A DNA stretch of 64,000 nt from Sisyra terminalis (lineage: Eukaryota; Arthropoda; Insecta; Neuroptera; Sisyridae): positions 434,001 through 498,000 of the forward strand of contig OY292275.1 in NCBI GenBank assembly GCA_958496175.1, written 5' to 3'. The notes beneath the pieces were generated by a model. It made no database searches and was not told the DNA's origin. It saw only the letters and a program-made list of their open reading frames with translations. Of the stretch, positions 45,380 to 59,600 are shown piece by piece (within the stretch, counting starts at the first letter, position 1; every line of letters starts with the position of its first letter). The position numbers and the translations under genes are program-made.

Positions 45380-48300
45380 CTAAAAAAAAAAATTTTTTTT
45401 TTGACGATTTCCGTGAAAACTCAACGATGGTTAACCCACGGTTTTTTTTGACGAAAAATCCGTTAGCCTCGAAATCGAAAAAGATTGTTATATTATCGTT
45501 CTATACATTGTTACGAATCCGAAACTGCCTTTGGTTCGAAAGTATCATCCCTTATATAACGATGGTACATTCAATTGTTGAAGAAGCCAAGTTCGTCTCT
45601 CCCTCTTAGTGGGAAGTGTTCATCCCTTAAACTGCCTGTTTAGCCCTTAAACGTTGTTTGTTTGGGGAAAAATTTGCACAGCGTGTACAGAAGGACTTTA
45701 ACTTTCCATTGGCAGCCTAAAAAAAAAAAAATTTTTTTTGACGATTTCCGTGAAAACTCAACGATGGTTAACTCACGGTTTTTTTTGACGAAAAATCCGT
45801 TTGCCTCGAAATCGAAAAAGATTGTTATATTATCGTTCTATACATTGTTACGAATCCGAAACTGCCTTTGGTTCGAAAATATCATCCCTTATATAACGAT
45901 GGTACATTCAATTGTTGAAGAAGCCAAGTTCGTCTCTCCCTCTTAGTGGGAAGTGTTCATCCCTTAAACTGCCTGTTTAGCCCTTAAACGTTGTTAGTTT
46001 TGGGAAAAATTTGCACAGCGTGTACAGAAGGACATAAACTATCGATTGGCAGCCTAAAAAAAAAAAATTTTTTTTTTGACGATATCCGTGAAAACTCAAC
46101 GATGGTTAACCCACGGGTTTTTTTGACGAAAAATCCGTTTGCCTCGAAATCGAAAAAGATTGTTATATTATCGTTCTATACATTGTTACGAATCCGAAAC
46201 TGCCTTTGGTTCGAAATAATCATCCCTTATATAACGATGGTACATTCAATTGTTGAAGAAGCCAAGTTCGTCTCTCCCTCTTAGTGGGAAGTGTTCATCC
46301 CTTAAACAGCCTGTTTATCCCTTAAACGTTGTTTGTTTGGGGAAAAATTTGCACAGCGTGTACAGAAGGACTTAAACTTTCGATTGGCAGCCTAAAAAAA
46401 AAATTTTTTTTTTGACGATTTCCGTGAAACTCAACGATGGTTAACCCACGGTTTTTTTTGACGAAAAATCCGTTTGCCTCGAAATCGAAAAAGATTGTTA
46501 TATTATCGTTCTATACATTGTTACGAATCCGAAACTGCCTTTGGTTCGAAATAATCATCCCTTATATAACGATGGTACATTCAATTGTTGAAGAAGCCAA
46601 GTTCGTCTCTCCCTCTTAGTGGGAAGTGTTCATCCCTTAAACAGCCTGTTTATCCCTTAAACGTTGTTTGTTTGGGTAAAAATTTGCACAGCGTGTACAG
46701 AAGGACTTAAACTTTCGATTGGCAGCCTAAAAAAAAAATTTTTTTTTTGACGATTTCCGTGAAACTCAACGATGGTTAACCCACGGTTTTTTTTGACGAA
46801 AAATCCGTTTGCCTCGAAATCGAAAAAGATTGTTTCATTATCGTTCTATACATTGTTACGAATCCGAAACTGCCTTTGGTTCGAAAATATCATCCCTTAT
46901 ATAACGATGGTACTTTCAATTGTTGAATAAGCCTAGTTCGTCTCTCCCTCATAGTGGGAAGAGTTCATCCCATAAACTGCCTGTTTAGCCCTTAAACGTT
47001 GTTAGTTTCGGGAAAAATTTGCACAGCGTGTACAGAAGGACTTAAACTTTCGATTGGCAGCCTAAAAAAAAAAATTTTTTTTTTGACGATTTCCGTGAAA
47101 ACTCAACGATGGTTAACCCACGGTTTTTTTTGACGAAAAATCCGTTAGCCTCGAAATCGAAAAAGATTGTTATATTATCGTTCTATACATTGTTACGAAT
47201 CCGAAACTGCCTTTGGTTCGAAAGTATCATCCCTTATATAACGATGGTACATTCAATTGTTGAAGAAGCCAAGTTCGTCTCTCCCTCTTAGTGGGAAGTG
47301 TTCATCCCTTAAACTGCCTGTTTAGCCCTTAAACGTTGTTTGTTTGGGGAAAAATTTGCACAGCGTGTACAGAAGGACTTTAACTTTCCATTGGCAGCCT
47401 AAAAAAAAAAAATTTTTTTTTGACGATTTCCGTGAAAACTCAACGATGGTTAACCCACGGTTTTTTTTGACGAAAAATCCGTTTGCCTCGAAATCGAAAA
47501 AGATTGTTATATTATCGTTCTATACATTGTTACGAATCCGAAACTGCCTTTGGTTCGAAAATATCATCCCTTATATAACGATGGTACATTCAATTGTTGA
47601 AGAAGCCAAGTTCGTCTCTCCCTCTTAGTGGGAAGTGTTCATCCCTTAAACTGCCTGTTTAGCCCTTAAACGTTGTTTGTTTTGGGAAAAATTTGCACAG
47701 CGTGTACAGAAGGACATAAACTATCGATTGGCAGCCTAAAAAAAAAAAATTTTTTTTTTGACGATATCCGTGAAAACTCAACGATGGTTAACCCACGGGT
47801 TTTTTTGACGAAAAATCCGTTTGCCTCGAAATCGAAAAAGATTGTTATATTATCGTTCTATACATTGTTACGAATCCGAAACTGCCTTTGGTTCGAAAAT
47901 ATCATCCCTTATATAACGATGGTACATTCAATTGTTGAAGAAGCCAAGTTCGTCTCTCCCTCTTAGTGGGAAGTGTTCATCCCTTAAACAGCCTGTTTAT
48001 CCCTTAAACGTTGTTTGTTTGGGGAAAAATTTGCACAGAGTGTACAGAAGGACTTAAACTTTCGATTGGCAGCCTAAAAAAAAAATTTTTTTTTTGACGA
48101 TTTCCGTGAAACTCAACGATGGTTAACCCACGGTTTTTTTTGACGAAAAATCCGTTTGCCTCGAAATCGAAAAAGATTGTTATATTATCGTTCTATACAT
48201 TGTTACGAATCCGAAACTGCCTTTGGTCCGAAAATATCATCCCTTATATAACGATGGTACATTCAATTGTTGAAGAAGCCAAGTTCGTCTCTCCCTCTTA

Positions 48301-49360
48301 GTGGGAAGTGTTCATCCCTTAAACTGCCTGTTTAGCCCTTAAACGTTGTTTGTTTTGGGAAAAATTTGCACAGCGTGTACAGAAGGACATAAACTATCGA
48401 TTGGCAGCCTAAAAAAAAAAAATTTTTTTTTTGACGATATCCGTGAAAACTCAACGATGGTTAACCCACGGTTTTTTTTGACGAAAAATCCGTTTGCCTC
48501 GAAATCGAAAAAGATTGTTATATTATCGTTCTATACATTGTTACGAATCCGAAACTGCCTTTGGTTCGAAAATATCATCCCTTATATAACGATGGTACAT
48601 TCAATTGTTGAAGAAGCCAAGTTCGTCTCTCCCTCTTAGTGGGAAGTGTTCATCCCTTAAACTGCCTGTTTAGCCCTTAAACGTTGTTTGTTTTGGGAAA
48701 AATTTGCACAGCGTGTACAGAAGGACATAAACTATCGATTGGCAGCCTAAAAAAAAAAAATTTTTTTTTTGACGATATCCGTGAAAACTCAACGATGGTT
48801 AACCCACGGGTTTTTTTGACGAAAAATCCGTTTGCCTCGAAATCGAAAAAGATTGTTATATTATCGTTCTATACATTGTTACGAATCCGAAACTGCCTTT
48901 GGTTCGAAAATATCATCCCTTATATAACGATGGTACATTCAATTGTTGAAGAAGCCAAGTTCGTCTCTCCCTCTTAGTGGGAAGTGTTCATCCCTTAAAC
49001 AGCCTGTTTATCCCTTAAACGTTGTTTGTTTGGGGAAAAATTTGCACAGAGTGTACAGAAGGACTTAAACTTTCGATTGGCAGCCTAAAAAAAAAATTTT
49101 TTTTTTGACGATTTCCGTGAAACTCAACGATGGTTAACCCACGGTTTTTTTTGACGAAAAATCCGTTTGCCTCGAAATCGAAAAAGATTGTTATATTATC
49201 GTTCTATACATTGTTACGAATCCGAAACTGCCTTTGGTCCGAAAATATCATCCCTTATATAACGATGGTACATTCAATTGTTGAAGAAGCCAAGTTCGTC
49301 TCTCCCTCTTAGTGGGAAGTGTTCATCCCTTAAACTGCCTGTTTAGCCCTTAAACGTTGT
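45380..49360. repeat. higher-order repeats of 5 monomers (1682 bp) and 3 monomers (1011 bp)
   Basis: Segment 45380-46620 recurs at 47062-48300 with an offset of 1682 bp, sharing GTTAGCCTCG with GAAAGTATC and the rare GGACTTTAACTTTCC. Overlapping it, 47673-48340 recurs at 48684-49351 with an offset of 1011 bp, sharing TTTGGTCCGAAAATATC and CACAGAGTGTAC. The 3-monomer duplication is nested on the end of the 5-monomer one. Confidence 0.85.
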
Positions 49361-50655
49361 TTGTTTTGGGAAAAATTTGCACAGCGTGTACAGAAGGACA
49401 TAAACTATCGATTGGCAGCCTAAAAAAAAAAAATTTTTTTTTTGACGATATCCGTGAAAACTCAACGATGGTTAACCCACGGGTTTTTTTGACGAAAAAT
49501 CCGTTTGCCTCGAAATCGAAAAAGATTGTTATATTATCGTTCTATACATTGTTACGAATCCGAAACTGCCTTTGGTTCGAAAATATCATCCCTTATATAA
49601 CGATGGTACATTCAATTGTTGAAGAAGCCAAGTTCGTCTCTCCCTCTTAGTGGGAAGTGTTCATCCCTTAAACTGCCTGTTTAGCCCTTAAACGTTGTTT
49701 GTTTTGGGAAAAATTTGCACAGCGTGTACAGAAGGACATAAACTATCGATTGGCAGCCTAAAAAAAAAAATTTTTTTTTTGACGATATCCGTGAAAACTC
49801 AACGATGGTTAACCCACGGGTTTTTTTGACGAAAAATCCGTTTGCCTCGAAATCGAAAAAGATTGTTATATTATCGTTCTATACATTGTTACGAACCCGA
49901 AACTTCCTTTGGTTCGAAATAATCATCCCTTATATAACGATGGTACATTCAATTGTTGAAGAAGCCAAGTTCGTCTCTCCCTCTTAGTGGGAAGTGTTCA
50001 TCCCTTAAACTGCCTGTTTATCCCTTAATCGTTGTTTGTTTGGGGAAAAATTTGCACAGCGTGTACAGAAGGACTTAAACTTTCGATTGGCAGCCTAAGA
50101 AAAAAATTTTTTTTTTGACGATTTCCGTGAAAACTCAACGATGGTTAACCCACGGTTTTTTTTGACGAAAAATCCGTTTGCCTCGAAATCGAAAAAGATT
50201 GTTATATTATCGTTCTATACATTGTTACGAATCCGAAACTGCCTTTGGTTCGAAAATATCATCCCTTATATAACGATGGTACATTCAATTGTTGAAGAAG
50301 CCAAGTTCGTCTCTCCCTCTTAGTGGGAAGAGTTCATCCCTTAAACTGCCTGTTTAGCCCTTAAACGTTGTTTGTTTTGGGAAAAATTTGCACAGCGTGT
50401 ACAGAAGGACTTAAACTTTCGATTGGCAGCCTAAAAAAAAAAAATTTTATTTTGACGATTTCCGTGAAAACTCAACGATGGTTAACCCACGGTTTTTTTT
50501 GACGAAAAATCCGTTTGCCTCGAAATCGAAAAAGATTGTTATATTATCGTTCTATACATTGTTACGAATCCGAAACTGCCTTTGGTTCGAAAATATCATC
50601 CCTTATATAACGATGGTACATTCAATTGTTGAATAAGCCTAGTTCGTCTCTCCCT

Positions 50656-53600
50656 CATAGTGGGAAGAGTTCATCCCTTAAACTGCCTGTTTAGCCCTTA
50701 AACGTTGTTAGTTTTGGGAAAAATTTGCACAGCGTGTACAGAAGGACTTAAACTTTCGATTGGCAGCCTAAAAAAAAAAATTTTTTTTTTGACGATATCC
50801 GTGAAAAATCAACGATGGTTAACCCACGGTTTTTTTTGACGAAAAATCCGTTTGCCTCGAAATCGAAAAAGATTGTTATATTATCGTTCTATATATTGTT
50901 ACGAATCCGAAACTGCCTTTGGTTCGAAAATATCATCCCTTATATAACGATGGTACATTCAATTGTTGAAGAAGCCAAGTTCGTCTCTCCCTCTTAGTGG
51001 GAAGTGTTCATCCCTTAAACTGACTGTTTATCCTTTAAACGTTGTTTGTTTGGGGAAAAATTTGCACAGCGTGTACAGAAGGACTTAAACTTTCGATTGG
51101 CAGCCTAAAAAAAAAAAATTTTTTTTTGACGATTTCCGTGAAAACTCAACGATGGTTAACCCACGGTTTTTTTTGACGAAAAATCCGTTTGCCTCGAAAT
51201 CGAAAAAGATTGTTACATTATCGTTCTATACATTGTTACGAATCCGAAACTGCCTTTGGTTCGAAAATATCATCCCTTATATAACGATGGTACATTCAAT
51301 TGTTGAAGAAGCCAAGTTCGTCTCTCCCTCTTAGTGGGAAGTGTTCATCCCTTAAACTGCCTGTTTAGCCCTTAAACGTTGTTTGTTTGGGGAAAAATTT
51401 GCACAGCGTGTACAGAAGGACTTAAACTTTCCATTGGCAGCCTAAAAAAAAAAAATTTTTTTTTGACGATTTCCGTGAAAACTCAACGATGGTTAACCCA
51501 CGGTTTTTTTTGACGAAAAATCCGTTTGCCTCGAAATCGAAAAAGATTGTTATATTATCGTTCTATACATTGTTACGAATCCGAAACTGCCTTTGGTTCG
51601 AAAATATCATCCCTTATATAACGATGGTACATTCAATTGTTGAAGAAGCCAAGTTCGTCTCTCCCTCTTAGTGGGAAGTGTTCATCCCTTAAACTGACTG
51701 TTTATCCTTTAAACGTTGTTTGTTTGGGGAAAAATTTGCACAGCGTGTACAGAAGGACTTAAACTTTCCATTGGCAGCCTAAAAAAAAAAAATTTTTTTT
51801 TGACGATTTCCGTGAAAACTCAACGATGGTTAACCCACGGTTTTTTTTGACGAAAAATCCGTTTGCCTCGAAATCGAAAAAGATTGTTACATTATCGTTC
51901 TATACATTGTTACGAATCCGAAACTGCCTTTGGTTCGAAAATATCATCCCTTATATAACGATGGTACATTCAATTGTTGAAGAAGCCAAGTTCGTCTCTC
52001 CCTCTTAGTGGGAAGTGTTCATCCCTTAAACTGCCTGTTTAGCCCTTAAACGTTGTTTGTTTGGGGAAAAATTTGCACAGCGTGTACAGAAGGACTTAAA
52101 CTTTCCATTGGCAGCCTAAAAAAAAAAAATTTTTTTTTGACGATTTCCGTGAAAACTCAACGATGGTTAACCCACGGTTTTTTTTGACGAAAAATCCGTT
52201 TGCCTCGAAATCGAAAAAGATTGTTATATTATCGTTCTATACATTGTTACGAATCCGAAACTGCCTTTGGTTCGAAAATATCATCCCTTATATAACGATG
52301 GTACATTCAATTGTTGAAGAAGCCAAGTTCGTCTCTCCCTCTTAGTGGGAAGTGTTCATCCCTTAAACTGCCTGTTTAGCCCTTAAACGTTGTTTGTTTG
52401 GGGAAAAATTTGCACAGCGTGTACAGAAGGACTTAAACTTTCCATTGGCAGCCTAAAAAAAAAAAATTTTTTTTTGACGATTTCCGTGAAAACTCAACGA
52501 TGGTTAACCCACGGTTTTTTTTGACGAAAAATCCGTTTGCCTCGAAATCGAAAAAGATTGTTATATTATCGTTCTATACATTGTTACGAATCCGAAACTG
52601 CCTTTGGTTCGAAAATATCATCCCTTATATAACGATGGTACATTCAATTGTTGAAGAAGCCAAGTTCGTCTCTCCCTCTTAGTGGGAAGTGTTCATCCCT
52701 TAAACTGCCTGTTTAGCCCTTAAACGTTGTTTGTTTGGGGAAAAATTTGCACAGCGTGTACAGAAGGACTTAAACTTTCCATTGGCAGCCTAAAAAAAAA
52801 AAATTTTTTTTTGACGATTTCCGTGAAAACTCAACGATGGTTAACCCACGGTTTTTTTTGACGAAAAATCCGTTTGCCTCGAAATCGAAAAAGATTGTTA
52901 CATTATCGTTCTATACATTGTTACGAATCCGAAACTGCCTTTGGTTCGAAAATATCATCCCTTATATAACGATGGTACATTCAATTGCTGAAGAAGCCAA
53001 GTTCGTCTCTCCCTCTTAGTGGGAAGTGTTCATCCCTTAAACTGCCTGTTTAGCCCTTAAACGTTGTTTGTTTGGGGAAAAATTTGCACAGCGTGTACAG
53101 AAGGACTTAAACTTTCCATTGGCAGCCTAAAAAAAAAAAATTTTTTTTTGACGATTTCCGTGAAAACTCAACGATGGTTAACCCACGGTTTTTTTTGACG
53201 AAAAATCCGTTTGCCTCGAAATCGAAAAAGATTGTTATATTATCGTTCTATACATTGTTACGAATCCGAAACTGCCTTTGGTTCGAAAATATCATCCCTT
53301 ATATAACGATGGTACATTCAATTGTTGAATAAGCCTAGTTCGTCTCTCCCTCATAGTGGGAAGAGTTCATCCCTTAAACTGCCTGTTTAGCCCTTAAACG
53401 TTGTTAGTTTTGGGAAAAATTTGCACAGCGTGTACAGAAGGACTTAAACTTTCGATTGGCAGCCTAAAAAAAAAAAATTTTTTTTTTGACGATATCCGTG
53501 AAAAATCAACGATGGTTAACCCACGGTTTTTTTTGACGAAAAATCCGTTTGCCTCGAAATCGAAAAAGATTGTTATATTATCGTTCTATACATTGTTACG

Positions 53601-56600
53601 AATCCGAAACTGCCTTTGGTTCGAAAATATCATCCCTTATATAACGATGGTACATTCAATTGTTGAAGAAGCCAAGTTCGTCTCTCCCTCTTAGTGGGAA
53701 GTGTTCATCCCTTAAACTGACTGTTTATCCTTTAAACGTTGTTTGTTTGGGGAAAAATTTGCACAGCGTGTACAGAAGGACTTAAACTTTCGATTGGCAG
53801 CCTAAAAAAAAAAAATTTTTTTTTGACGATTTCCGTGAAAACTCAACGATGGTTAACCCACGGTTTTTTTTGACGAAAAATCCGTTTGCCTCGAAATCGA
53901 AAAAGATTGTTACATTATCGTTCTATACATTGTTACGAATCCGAAACTGCCTTTGGTTCGAAAATATCATCCCTTATATAACGATGGTACATTCAATTGT
54001 TGAAGAAGCCAAGTTCGTCTCTCCCTCTTAGTGGGAAGTGTTCATCCCTTAAACTGCCTGTTTAGCCCTTAAACGTTGTTTGTTTGGGGAAAAATTTGCA
54101 CAGCGTGTACAGAAGGACTTAAACTTTCCATTGGCAGCCTAAAAAAAATAAATTTTTTTTTGACGATTTCCGTGAAAACTCAACGATGGTTAACCCACGG
54201 TTTTTTTTGACGAAAAATCCGTTTGCCTCGAAATCGAAAAAGATTGTTACATTATCGTTCTATACATTGTTACGAATCCGAAACTGCCTTTGGTTCGAAA
54301 ATATCATCCCTTATATAACGATGGTACATTCAATTGTTGAAGAAGCCAAGTTCGTCTCTCCCTCTTAGTGGGAAGTGTTCATCCCTTAAACTGCCTGTTT
54401 AGCCCTTAAACGTTGTTTGTTTGGGGAAAAATTTGCACAGCGTGTACAGAAGGACTTAAACTTTCCATTGGCAGCCTAAAAAAAAAATTTTTTTTTTGAC
54501 GATTTCCGTGAAACTCAACGATGGTTAACCCACGGGTTTTTTTGACGAAAAATCCGTTTGCCTCGAAATCGAAAAAGATTGTTATATTATCGTTCTATAC
54601 ATTGTTACGAATCCGAAACTGCCTTTGGTTCGAAAATATCATCCCTTATATAACGATGGTACATTCAATTGTTGAAGAAGCCAAGTTCGTCTCTCCCTCT
54701 TAGTGGGAAGTGTTCATCCCTTAAACTGCCTGTTTAGCCCTTAAACGTTGTTTGTTTGGGGAAAAATTTGCACAGCGTGTACAGAAGGACTTAAACTTTC
54801 CATTGGCAGCCTAAAAAAAAAAAATTTTTTTTTGACGATTTCCGTGAAACTCAACGATGGTTAACCCACGGTTTTTTTTGACGAAAAATCCGTTTGCCTC
54901 GAAATCGAAAAAGATTGTTATATTATCGTTCTATACATTGTTACGAATCCGAAACTGCCTTTGGTTCGAAAATATCATCCCTTATATAACGATGGTACAT
55001 TCAATTGTTGAAGAAGCCAAGTTCGTCTCTCCCTCTTAGTGGGAAGTGTTCATCCCTTAAACTGACTGTTTATCCTTTAAACGTTGTTTGTTTGGGGAAA
55101 AATTTGCACAGCGTGTACAGAAGGACTTAAACTTTCGATTGGCAGCCTAAAAAAAAAAAATTTTTTTTTGACGATTTCCGTGAAAACTCAACGATGGTTA
55201 ACCCACGGTTTTTTTTGACGAAAAATCCGTTTGCCTCGAAATCGAAAAAGATTGTTACATTATCGTTCTATACATTGTTACGAATCCGAAACTGCCTTTG
55301 GTTCGAAAATATCATCCCTTATATAACGATGGTACATTCAATTGTTGAAGAAGCCAAGTTCGTCTCTCCCTCTTAGTGGGAAGTGTTCATCCCTTAAACT
55401 GCCTGTTTAGCCCTTAAACGTTGTTTGTTTGGGGAAAAATTTGCACAGCGTGTACAGAAGGACTTAAACTTTCCATTGGCAGCCTAAAAAAAAAAAATTT
55501 TTTTTTGACGATTTCCGTGAAAACTCAACGATGGTTAACCCACGGTTTTTTTTGACGAAAAATCCGTTTGCCTCGAAATCGAAAAAGATTGTTATATTAT
55601 CGTTCTATACATTGTTACGAATCCGAAACTGCCTTTGGTTCGAAAATATCATCCCTTATATAACGATGGTACATTCAATTGTTGAAGAAGCCAAGTTCGT
55701 CTCTCCCTCTTAGTGGGAAGTGTTCATCCCTTAAACTGCCTGTTTAGCCCTTAAACGTTGTTTGTTTGGGGAAAAATTTGCACAGCGTGTACAGAAGGAC
55801 TTAAACTTTCCATTGGCAGCCTAAAAAAAAAAAATTTTTTTTTGACGATTTCCGTGAAAACTCAACGATGGTTAACCCACGGTTTTTTTTGACGAAAAAT
55901 CCGTTTGCCTCGAAATCGAAAAAGATTGTTATATTATCGTTCTATACATTGTTACGAATCCGAAACTGCCTTTGGTTCGAAAATATCATCCCTTATATAA
56001 CGATGGTACATTCAATTGTTGAAGAAGCCAAGTTCGTCTCTCCCTCTTAGTGGGAAGTGTTCATCCCTTAAACTGCCTGTTTAGCCCTTAAACGTTGTTT
56101 GTTTGGGGAAAAATTTGCACAGCGTGTACAGAAGGACTTAAACTTTCCATTGGCAGCCTAAAAAAAAAAAATTTTTTTTTAACGATTTCCGTGAAAACTC
56201 AACGATGGTTAACCCACGGTTTTTTTTGACGAAAAATCCGTTTGCCTCGAAATCGAAAAAGATTGTTACATTATCGTTCTATACATTGTTACGAATCCGA
56301 AACTGCCTTTGGTTCGAAAATATCATCCCTTATATAACGATGGTACATTCAATTGCTGAAGAAGCCAAGTTCGTCTCTCCCTCTTAGTGGGAAGTGTTCA
56401 TCCCTTAAACTGCCTGTTTAGCCCTTAAACGTTGTTTGTTTGGGGAAAAATTTGCACAGCGTGTACAGAAGGACTTAAACTTTCCATTGGCAGCCTAAAA
56501 AAAAAAAATTTTTTTTTGACGATTTCCGTGAAAACTCAACGATGGTTAACCCACGGTTTTTTTTGACGAAAAATCCGTTTGCCTCGAAATCGAAAAAGAT

Positions 56601-59600
56601 TGTTATATTATCGTTCTATACATTGTTACGAATCCGAAACTGCCTTTGGTTCGAAAATATCATCCCTTATATAACGATGGTACATTCAATTGTTGAATAA
56701 GCCTAGTTCGTCTCTCCCTCATAGTGGGAAGAGTTCATCCCTTAAACTGCCTGTTTAGCCCTTAAACGTTGTTAGTTTTGGGAAAAATTTGCACAGCGTG
56801 TACAGAAGGACTTAAACTTTCGATTGGCAGCCTAAAAAAAAAAAATTTTTTTTTTGACGATATCCGTGAAAAATCAACGATGGTTAACCCACGGTTTTTT
56901 TTGACGAAAAATCCGTTTGCCTCGAAATCGAAAAAGATTGTTATATTATCGTTCTATACATTGTTACGAATCCGAAACTGCCTTTGGTTCGAAAATATCA
57001 TCCCTTATATAACGATGGTACATTCAATTGTTGAAGAAGCCAAGTTCGTCTCTCCCTCTTAGTGGGAAGTGTTCATCCCTTAAACTGACTGTTTATCCTT
57101 TAAACGTTGTTTGTTTGGGGAAAAATTTGCACAGCGTGTACAGAAGGACTTAAACTTTCGATTGGCAGCCTAAAAAAAAAAAATTTTTTTTTGACGATTT
57201 CCGTGAAAACTCAACGATGGTTAACCCACGGTTTTTTTTGACGAAAAATCCGTTTGCCTCGAAATCGAAAAAGATTGTTACATTATCGTTCTATACATTG
57301 TTACGAATCCGAAACTGCCTTTGGTTCGAAAATATCATCCCTTATATAACGATGGTACATTCAATTGTTGAAGAAGCCAAGTTCGTCTCTCCCTCTTAGT
57401 GGGAAGTGTTCATCCCTTAAACTGCCTGTTTAGCCCTTAAACGTTGTTTGTTTGGGGAAAAATTTGCACAGCGTGTACAGAAGGACTTAAACTTTCCATT
57501 GGCAGCCTAAAAAAAATAAATTTTTTTTTGACGATTTCCGTGAAAACTCAACGATGGTTAACCCACGGTTTTTTTTGACGAAAAATCCGTTTGCCTCGAA
57601 ATCGAAAAAGATTGTTACATTATCGTTCTATACATTGTTACGAATCCGAAACTGCCTTTGGTTCGAAAATATCATCCCTTATATAACGATGGTACATTCA
57701 ATTGTTGAAGAAGCCAAGTTCGTCTCTCCCTCTTAGTGGGAAGTGTTCATCCCTTAAACTGCCTGTTTAGCCCTTAAACGTTGTTTGTTTGGGGAAAAAT
57801 TTGCACAGCGTGTACAGAAGGACTTAAACTTTCCATTGGCAGCCTAAAAAAAAAATTTTTTTTTTGACGATTTCCGTGAAACTCAACGATGGTTAACCCA
57901 CGGGTTTTTTTGACGAAAAATCCGTTTGCCTCGAAATCGAAAAAGATTGTTATATTATCGTTCTATACATTGTTACGAATCCGAAACTGCCTTTGGTTCG
58001 AAAATATCATCCCTTATATAACGATGGTACATTCAATTGTTGAAGAAGCCAAGTTCGTCTCTCCCTCTTAGTGGGAAGTGTTCATCCCTTAAACTGCCTG
58101 TTTAGCCCTTAAACGTTGTTTGTTTGGGGAAAAATTTGCACAGCGTGTACAGAAGGACTTAAACTTTCCATTGGCAGCCTAAAAAAAAAAAATTTTTTTT
58201 TGACGATTTCCGTGAAACTCAACGATGGTTAACCCACGGTTTTTTTTGACGAAAAATCCGTTTGCCTCGAAATCGAAAAAGATTGTTATATTATCGTTCT
58301 ATACATTGTTACGAATCCGAAACTGCCTTTGGTTCGAAAATATCATCCCTTATATAACGATGGTACATTCAATTGTTGAAGAAGCCAAGTTCGTCTCTCC
58401 CTCTTAGTGGGAAGTGTTCATCCCTTAAACTGACTGTTTATCCTTTAAACGTTGTTTGTTTGGGGAAAAATTTGCACAGCGTGTACAGAAGGACTTAAAC
58501 TTTCCATTGGCAGCCTAAAAAAAAAAAATTTTTTTTTGACGATTTCCGTGAAAACTCAACGATGGTTAACCCACGGTTTTTTTTGACGAAAAATCCGTTT
58601 GCCTCGAAATCGAAAAAGATTGTTATATTATCGTTCTATACATTGTTACGAATCCGAAACTGCCTTTGGTTCGAAAATATCATCCCTTATATAACGATGG
58701 TACATTCAATTGTTGAAGAAGCCAAGTTCGTCTCTCCCTCTTAGTGGGAAGTGTTCATCCCTTAAACTGCCTGTTTAGCCCTTAAACGTTGTTTGTTTGG
58801 GGAAAAATTTGCACAGCGTGTACAGAAGGACTTAAACTTTCCATTGGCAGCCTAAAAAAAAAAAATTTTTTTTTGACGATTTCCGTGAAAACTCAACGAT
58901 GGTTAACCCACGGTTTTTTTTGACGAAAAATCCGTTTGCCTCGAAATCGAAAAAGATTGTTATATTATCGTTCTATACATTGTTACGAATCCGAAACTGC
59001 CTTTGGTTCGAAAATATCATCCCTTATATAACGATGGTACATTCAATTGTTGAAGAAGCCAAGTTCGTCTCTCCCTCTTAGTGGGAAGTGTTCATCCCTT
59101 AAACTGCCTGTTTAGCCCTTAAACGTTGTTTGTTTGGGGAAAAATTTGCACAGCGTGTACAGAAGGACTTAAACTTTCCATTGGCAGCCTAAAAAAAAAA
59201 AATTTTTTTTTGACGATTTCCGTGAAAACTCAACGATGGTTAACCCACGGTTTTTTTTGACGAAAAATCCGTTTGCCTCGAAATCGAAAAAGATTGTTAC
59301 ATTATCGTTCTATACATTGTTACGAATCCGAAACTGCCTTTGGTTCGAAAATATCATCCCTTATATAACGATGGTACATTCAATTGCTGAAGAAGCCAAG
59401 TTCGTCTCTCCCTCTTAGTGGGAAGTGTTCATCCCTTAAACTGCCTGTTTAGCCCTTAAACGTTGTTTGTTTGGGGAAAAATTTGCACAGCGTGTACAGA
59501 AGGACTTAAACTTTCCATTGGCAGCCTAAAAAAAAAAAATTTTTTTTTGACGATTTCCGTGAAAACTCAACGATGGTTAACCCACGGTTTTTTTTGACGA

